DNA from: JBFLVN01 sp040758475
GTDB taxonomy: Bacteria; JAGRBM01
NCBI GenBank assembly: GCA_040758475.1
Contig: JBFLVN010000140.1
Span: forward strand, 1 to 9,716
DNA length: 9,716 nucleotides
Direction: 5' to 3'
A program made the position numbers and the translations under genes. Every line of letters begins with the position of its first letter. Position 1 is the stretch's first letter. Of the stretch, positions 7,041-9,716 are shown piece after piece. Below the pieces are notes generated by a model. That model was not told where the DNA came from, made no database searches, and saw only the letters and a list, made by a program, of their open reading frames with translations.

Positions 7041-7331
7041 GTGCCGCTCTCCAAAGTCCTCCAGGAAAAGCGGGAAGAGATTCTCCGGATCGCCACCCGC
7101 CACGGGGCTCGGAACGTTCGCGTCTTCGGCTCGTTCGTCCGCGGGGAAGAAAAACCCACGAGTGACGTGGATTTCCTCGTCGACGTGGGGCCCGAACACA
7201 GCGCCTGGTTCCCCGTTTCCTTCAAGGAAGACCTGGAAAAGGCCCTGGGACGCCGGGTGGACGTTCTCACCCCCCGGAGCATCCACCCCCACATCCGCGA
7301 CCGCGTCCTGGCGGAAGCCGTTGCCCTGTGA
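7041..7331 (+). CDS. mntA: MntA-like nucleotidyltransferase antitoxin (MNT domain)
   Basis: This is a predicted minimal nucleotidyltransferase antitoxin of the MntA/HepT system; in characterised homologues MntA neutralises the HEPN toxin by transferring AMP units to a tyrosine beside its active site. The 96-residue product shows the polymerase-beta-fold signature GSFVRGEEKPTSDVDFLVD (residues 30-48) with Gly30-Ser31 and metal-binding Asp42 and Asp44, plus a third carboxylate Asp74 in RRVDVLT. I prefer the GTG at 7041 because GAGGG at 7028-7032 lies 8 nt upstream. The longer frame from the GTG at 7008 runs through the predicted promoter and has no good ribosome-binding site. The TGA overlaps the hepT GTG by 4 nt (7328-7331), so the two are coupled. 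The catalytic residues look intact, so activity is expected. Confidence 0.9.
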   Translation: MPLSKVLQEKREEILRIATRHGARNVRVFGSFVRGEEKPTSDVDFLVDVGPEHSAWFPVSFKEDLEKALGRRVDVLTPRSIHPHIRDRVLAEAVAL

Positions 7332-7663
7332 AGGACGAGACACTTCCCCTCGTCGAAATCCTGGATCGGATCGGCCGGATCGAGCGGTACGTGGCCGACG
7401 ACAAGAAGGCTTTTCTATCTGACTCCCGCACCCAGGATGCCGTCATCCGAAATTTCGAGGTCATCGGCGAAGCCGCCAAGCGGATACCTTCGCAAATCCG
7501 GGAAAAGTTCCCGGACGTCGCTTGGAGCAAAGCGGCTGGATTCCGCGACCTCCTGATCCATGCCTACGACCGAGTGGACCTGGAAATCGTGTGGGACATC
7601 ATCCAGCAAGACCTCCCTCCCCTCAAACGGGGTGTAGCGGATGCCTTGAACTCCCTTCGGTAA
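7328..7663 (+). CDS. hepT: HepT-like HEPN ribonuclease toxin
   Basis: This is a predicted HEPN-domain RNase toxin (DUF86/HepT family) paired with the upstream MNT protein. The 111-residue product is all-helical in character: RIERYVADDKKAFL (residues 17-30), then RTQDAVIRNFEVIGEAAKRI (34-53, with the conserved N-F-x-x-I-G-E-A-A core). The catalytic R-x4-H-x-Y motif follows in FRDLLIHAYDRVD (Arg73, His78, Tyr80), and the C-terminal helix is VWDIIQQDLPPLK. The RNase motif is complete, so this is not a decayed copy. The start is GTG at 7328, overlapping the mntA stop by 4 nt. The antitoxin-first order is the usual one for this system. The target RNA cannot be read from the sequence; HEPN toxins of this family have been reported to cleave mRNA or tRNA. 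Confidence 0.9.
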   Translation: MKDETLPLVEILDRIGRIERYVADDKKAFLSDSRTQDAVIRNFEVIGEAAKRIPSQIREKFPDVAWSKAAGFRDLLIHAYDRVDLEIVWDIIQQDLPPLKRGVADALNSLR

Positions 7664-7691
7664 AAACGCTGAGGAACCTGAAACTCCCCCT

Positions 7692-7720
7692 TTGACGCCC
7701 CCGGCGGCGCGGCCTACTTT
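7692..7720 (+). promoter_or_regulatory. Candidate promoter of the acyl-CoA ligase gene
   Basis: TTGACG (7692-7697, five of six consensus) is followed by exactly 17 nt and TACTTT (7715-7720, three of six). The predicted +1 is near 7727, just before GAGGG (7728-7732), which is a Shine-Dalgarno match 9 nt ahead of the ATG at 7742. It lies in the 78-nt gap after hepT, so the ligase can be an independent transcription unit. The -10 is weak. Confidence 0.42.
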
Positions 7721-7741
7721 GCGCGAAGAGGGCTTTCCACC

Positions 7742-9418
7742 ATGGCTGAAGAAGGACTGGGCGCGCGTTTCGCGCGCCTCTCCAACACGATCCGCATCTT
7801 GCGGGAGACGAAACTGCTCGGGAACCTGGGCCTCGCGGGCATTCCCGTGATCCGCCGGGCGAGGAAGGCGGGGGCGCTCGGGCCCCAGATCCTCTTCGCC
7901 CTCCACGCGGCCAATATCCCCAATCAGACGGCCATCATCTTCCGGGACCGGAAGATTTCCTACAAGGAATTAAACGACCGCATCAACCGCACGGCGAGCG
8001 GGCTTTTGAAGCTCGGTCTCAAGCCCGGCGACAAAGTGGCCCTCATGGTCACTAACTGCAACGAGTACATCGAGACGAGCATCGCCCTCCAGAAGCTCGG
8101 CATGTCCATGGTGCCACTCTCGACGCAGCTCAAGGCGAAAGAGGCCAACTACATCCTCTCGAATTCGGACGCGACGGCCGTCGTCCTCTCGGATTCCAAG
8201 CAGGACGTGATCCGCGAGGCCATCGCCGGAAACGGCAAGATTTCCGAATCCCGGTGCGTCGTGGTGGGGAAGGCTTCCGGAAAGATGACTGCCTACGACG
8301 AGGTGCAGCGCTCGGGAAGCGCGGAAGAAGTCCTCGTCAATCTCAAGGAAGTCAAAACCTCCCTCATCATGTACACGAGCGGCACGACCGGAAAGCCCAA
8401 GGGGGCCGAGCGCAAGATGAGCAGCGTGGGCGGCGACGTGATCCTGAGCTACATCGATTTAAACGGCCTCAAGGCCCGGGACGTCCACTACTGCCCCTGC
8501 CCGCTCTACCACGCGGCCCCGACGGCGTACAACACCCTTACCTGGGTGCTGGGGGGCACGGTCATCATCGTGGAGAAGTTCGACGCCGAGCAGATGCTCA
8601 AGGACGTGGAGCGCTACCGGGTCACGACGACCCAGATGGTCCCCACCCAGTTCAACCGCCTCGTGAACCTGCCGGCCGAAACCCTTCACGAATACGACCA
8701 CTCTTCGCTCCGGGTCATGATCACAGCGGCGGCCTATTGTTCCCCGGCCCTCAAGAAAAAAATCCTCGATACTTTCGGCCCCGTCCTCTTCGAGATGTAC
8801 GGCGCGACGGAACTCGGAATGGTCACGGTCGCAAGGCCCGAGGATTTGAAGAAGAACCCCTCGACCATCGGGAAGAAAGTCCCGGCCATCGAAATCCGCC
8901 TGTTGGACGACAATGGGAAAGAAGTCGGCGTGGACCAGCCCGGCGAGTTGTTCGTGGGCTCCAAGTTCCTGATCGACGGCTATTACAAAGATGAGGCCGC
9001 CACCCAGAGCAGCAAGAAGGGCGGCTTCTTTTCCGTGGGGGACGTCGCGAAAGTGGACGCCGAGGGGTACTACTACATCCTGGACCGGAAGAAGGACATG
9101 GTGATCTCGGGCGGCGTGAACATCTACCCGGCCGAAATCGAGGAAGAACTTCTCCAGCACCCGGCCGTCTTCGACGCCGCCGTGGTGGGCGTCCCGGACG
9201 AAGAATGGGGCGAGGCCTTAAAGGCCTTCGTGGTCTTGAAACCCGGCCAGAAGGCGAGCGAAGCGGAGCTCATCGGCTTTTGCGCCGAGCGCCTCGCCAA
9301 GCTCAAGAAACCCAAGAGCATCGAATTTATGGACGAACTTCCCCGCAACCCCCAGGGGAAAGTGCTCAAGCGCGAGCTTCGGGAGAAGTACTGGGCCGGC
9401 CGCGAAACGCGGGTGTGA
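7742..9418 (+). CDS. AMP-dependent acyl-CoA synthetase/ligase (ANL superfamily, FadD-like)
   Basis: This predicted enzyme activates a carboxylic acid as an acyl-adenylate and transfers it to coenzyme A. All core motifs of the class I adenylate-forming family are present in 558 residues: the P-loop TSGTTGKPKG (212-221), YGATELG (353-359), SVGDVAK with Asp434, the hinge and A8 region RKKDMVISGGVNIYPAEIE (449-467, Arg449), and PRNPQGKVLKREL with catalytic Lys540. An N-terminal lead of about 60 residues precedes the adenylation domain (KISYKELNDRINRTASGLLK at 71-90), as in several long-chain or FadD-type ligases. I see no signal peptide. Sequence alone does not tell whether the substrate is a fatty, steroid-side-chain or aromatic acid. 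GAGGG lies 9 nt before the ATG. The gene stands alone, with a terminator directly after it, so no pathway partner in the window narrows the substrate. Confidence 0.93.
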   Translation: MAEEGLGARFARLSNTIRILRETKLLGNLGLAGIPVIRRARKAGALGPQILFALHAANIPNQTAIIFRDRKISYKELNDRINRTASGLLKLGLKPGDKVALMVTNCNEYIETSIALQKLGMSMVPLSTQLKAKEANYILSNSDATAVVLSDSKQDVIREAIAGNGKISESRCVVVGKASGKMTAYDEVQRSGSAEEVLVNLKEVKTSLIMYTSGTTGKPKGAERKMSSVGGDVILSYIDLNGLKARDVHYCPCPLYHAAPTAYNTLTWVLGGTVIIVEKFDAEQMLKDVERYRVTTTQMVPTQFNRLVNLPAETLHEYDHSSLRVMITAAAYCSPALKKKILDTFGPVLFEMYGATELGMVTVARPEDLKKNPSTIGKKVPAIEIRLLDDNGKEVGVDQPGELFVGSKFLIDGYYKDEAATQSSKKGGFFSVGDVAKVDAEGYYYILDRKKDMVISGGVNIYPAEIEEELLQHPAVFDAAVVGVPDEEWGEALKAFVVLKPGQKASEAELIGFCAERLAKLKKPKSIEFMDELPRNPQGKVLKRELREKYWAGRETRV

Positions 9419-9431
9419 GGGGTTTCCCCAA

Positions 9432-9469
9432 AAACAAAACACCCGCCAGTTACGGCGGGTATTCTGTTT
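9432..9469 (+). terminator. Intrinsic terminator after the acyl-CoA ligase gene
   Basis: ACCCGCC (9441-9447) and GGCGGGT (9454-9460) form a perfect 7-bp GC-rich stem around the loop AGTTAC. An A-rich arm on the left (9431-9439) and a T-rich arm on the right (9462-9469) can extend the pairing with two mismatches. The stem begins 22 nt after the ligase stop. The A and T flanks would allow termination in either direction. Confidence 0.85.
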
Positions 9470-9496
9470 GCCCTTTGGTTCCTTACCGAGGGAGGG

Positions 9497-9716
9497 GTGG
9501 TGAAGGCGGGGACGTTCGTTTTCCCTCTCTCAGCTCATCCCCAACGGGCAAGTGGAGATATTGCGAACGCCGTGCCACGCCGAGCACCGCTCAACGATTT
9601 TTATAACTACTTGAAATTATTTGATTTTTTAGAAACTCGCGAGTTGGAGCACTTGCTAAAAAATAGGAAATTTTTACCCATTAATGCCTTATATGGGTAT
9701 ATATCCGACCAATTAT
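9497..9716 (+). CDS. Possible 5' part of an unidentified gene, running off the window
   Basis: One forward frame has no stop from the ligase stop codon to the window end. Within it, GTG codons at 9497 and 9500 follow the purine-rich GAGGGAGGGG, and later candidates are GTG 9572 and TTG 9611. The AT-rich part reads NDFYNYLKLFDFLETRELEH (from 9593) and then LLKNRKFLPINALYGYISDQL, which has the spacing of an amphipathic helical protein. Against it, the codons before 9593 look less protein-like, the composition changes inside the frame, and a minus-strand frame is also open for about 40 codons here. I recognise no family. No promoter is convincing in 9470-9595. Treat it as a weak candidate that needs the neighbouring sequence. 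Confidence 0.25.
   Translation, partial: MVKAGTFVFPLSAHPQRASGDIANAVPRRAPLNDFYNYLKLFDFLETRELEHLLKNRKFLPINALYGYISDQL
9624..9664. repeat. Nested inverted repeats in the AT-rich tail
   Basis: A perfect 9-bp inverted repeat, ATTTTTTAG (9624-9632) with CTAAAAAAT (9656-9664), encloses a perfect 12-bp palindrome, AACTCGCGAGTT (9634-9645). The palindrome is off-centre within the outer arms. It could be an operator, a recombination or attachment site, or chance in AT-rich DNA; the sequence does not decide. Confidence 0.45.

Noticed and set aside
7664..7741. Terminator for mntA-hepT in the gap before the acyl-CoA ligase
   Set aside because: The GGCGGCGCGGCC tract is GC-rich but forms no clean stem followed by T residues, so partial readthrough into the ligase gene cannot be excluded.
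1..9716. CRISPR array, insertion sequence, tRNA or rRNA genes
   Set aside because: I saw no regularly spaced repeats, transposase-like frames with terminal inverted repeats, or cloverleaf/rRNA sequence on either strand.

Overview
This is a GC-rich bacterial window, about 63% G+C where I counted, except for its last 120 bases. Dense gene packing, 3-nt, 2-nt and 4-nt junctions, GTG starts and Shine-Dalgarno sequences all point to a bacterium. No 16S rRNA or tRNA is present, so the phylum cannot be fixed. A GatCAB operon implies tRNA-dependent amidation for Gln-tRNA and/or Asn-tRNA. The free-standing acyl-CoA ligase and GH51 glycosidase suit a heterotroph. I would call it an uncultured, GC-rich, probably environmental bacterium.

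There is one divergent point, at 5735-5852; everything left of it is on the minus strand and everything right of it on the plus strand. Minus strand, read right to left: a GH51 alpha-L-arabinofuranosidase (4217-5734); a toxin-first HigBA-type toxin-antitoxin pair (3402-4063) with a very good sigma70-type promoter whose spacer holds a perfect inverted repeat; then gatC, gatA and gatB (gatB loses only its last few codons at the window edge). Plus strand: a DUF900-type alpha/beta hydrolase (5853-7001); an MntA-HepT (MNT/HEPN) toxin-antitoxin pair (7041-7663) with its own extended -10 promoter; a class I acyl-CoA ligase (7742-9418) ending at a clear intrinsic terminator; then a tail that switches abruptly from about 63% to about 29% G+C near position 9596.

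The housekeeping part is gatCAB. The accessory part is 3402-7663, where two unrelated toxin-antitoxin modules flank a glycosidase and a hydrolase. HigBA would act through mRNA cleavage restrained by an HTH antitoxin that probably represses its own promoter. MntA-HepT would act through a HEPN RNase neutralised by AMPylation. In both pairs the predicted promoter lies so close to the gene that the longest possible start codon would not be transcribed. This suggests a leaderless GTG start for higB and a GTG start at 7041 for mntA.

I found no CRISPR array, insertion sequence, RNA gene or obviously new multi-gene system. The most useful leads are the higBA promoter-operator, the hydrolase-MNT-HEPN neighbourhood, and the composition break with nested palindromes at the right end.
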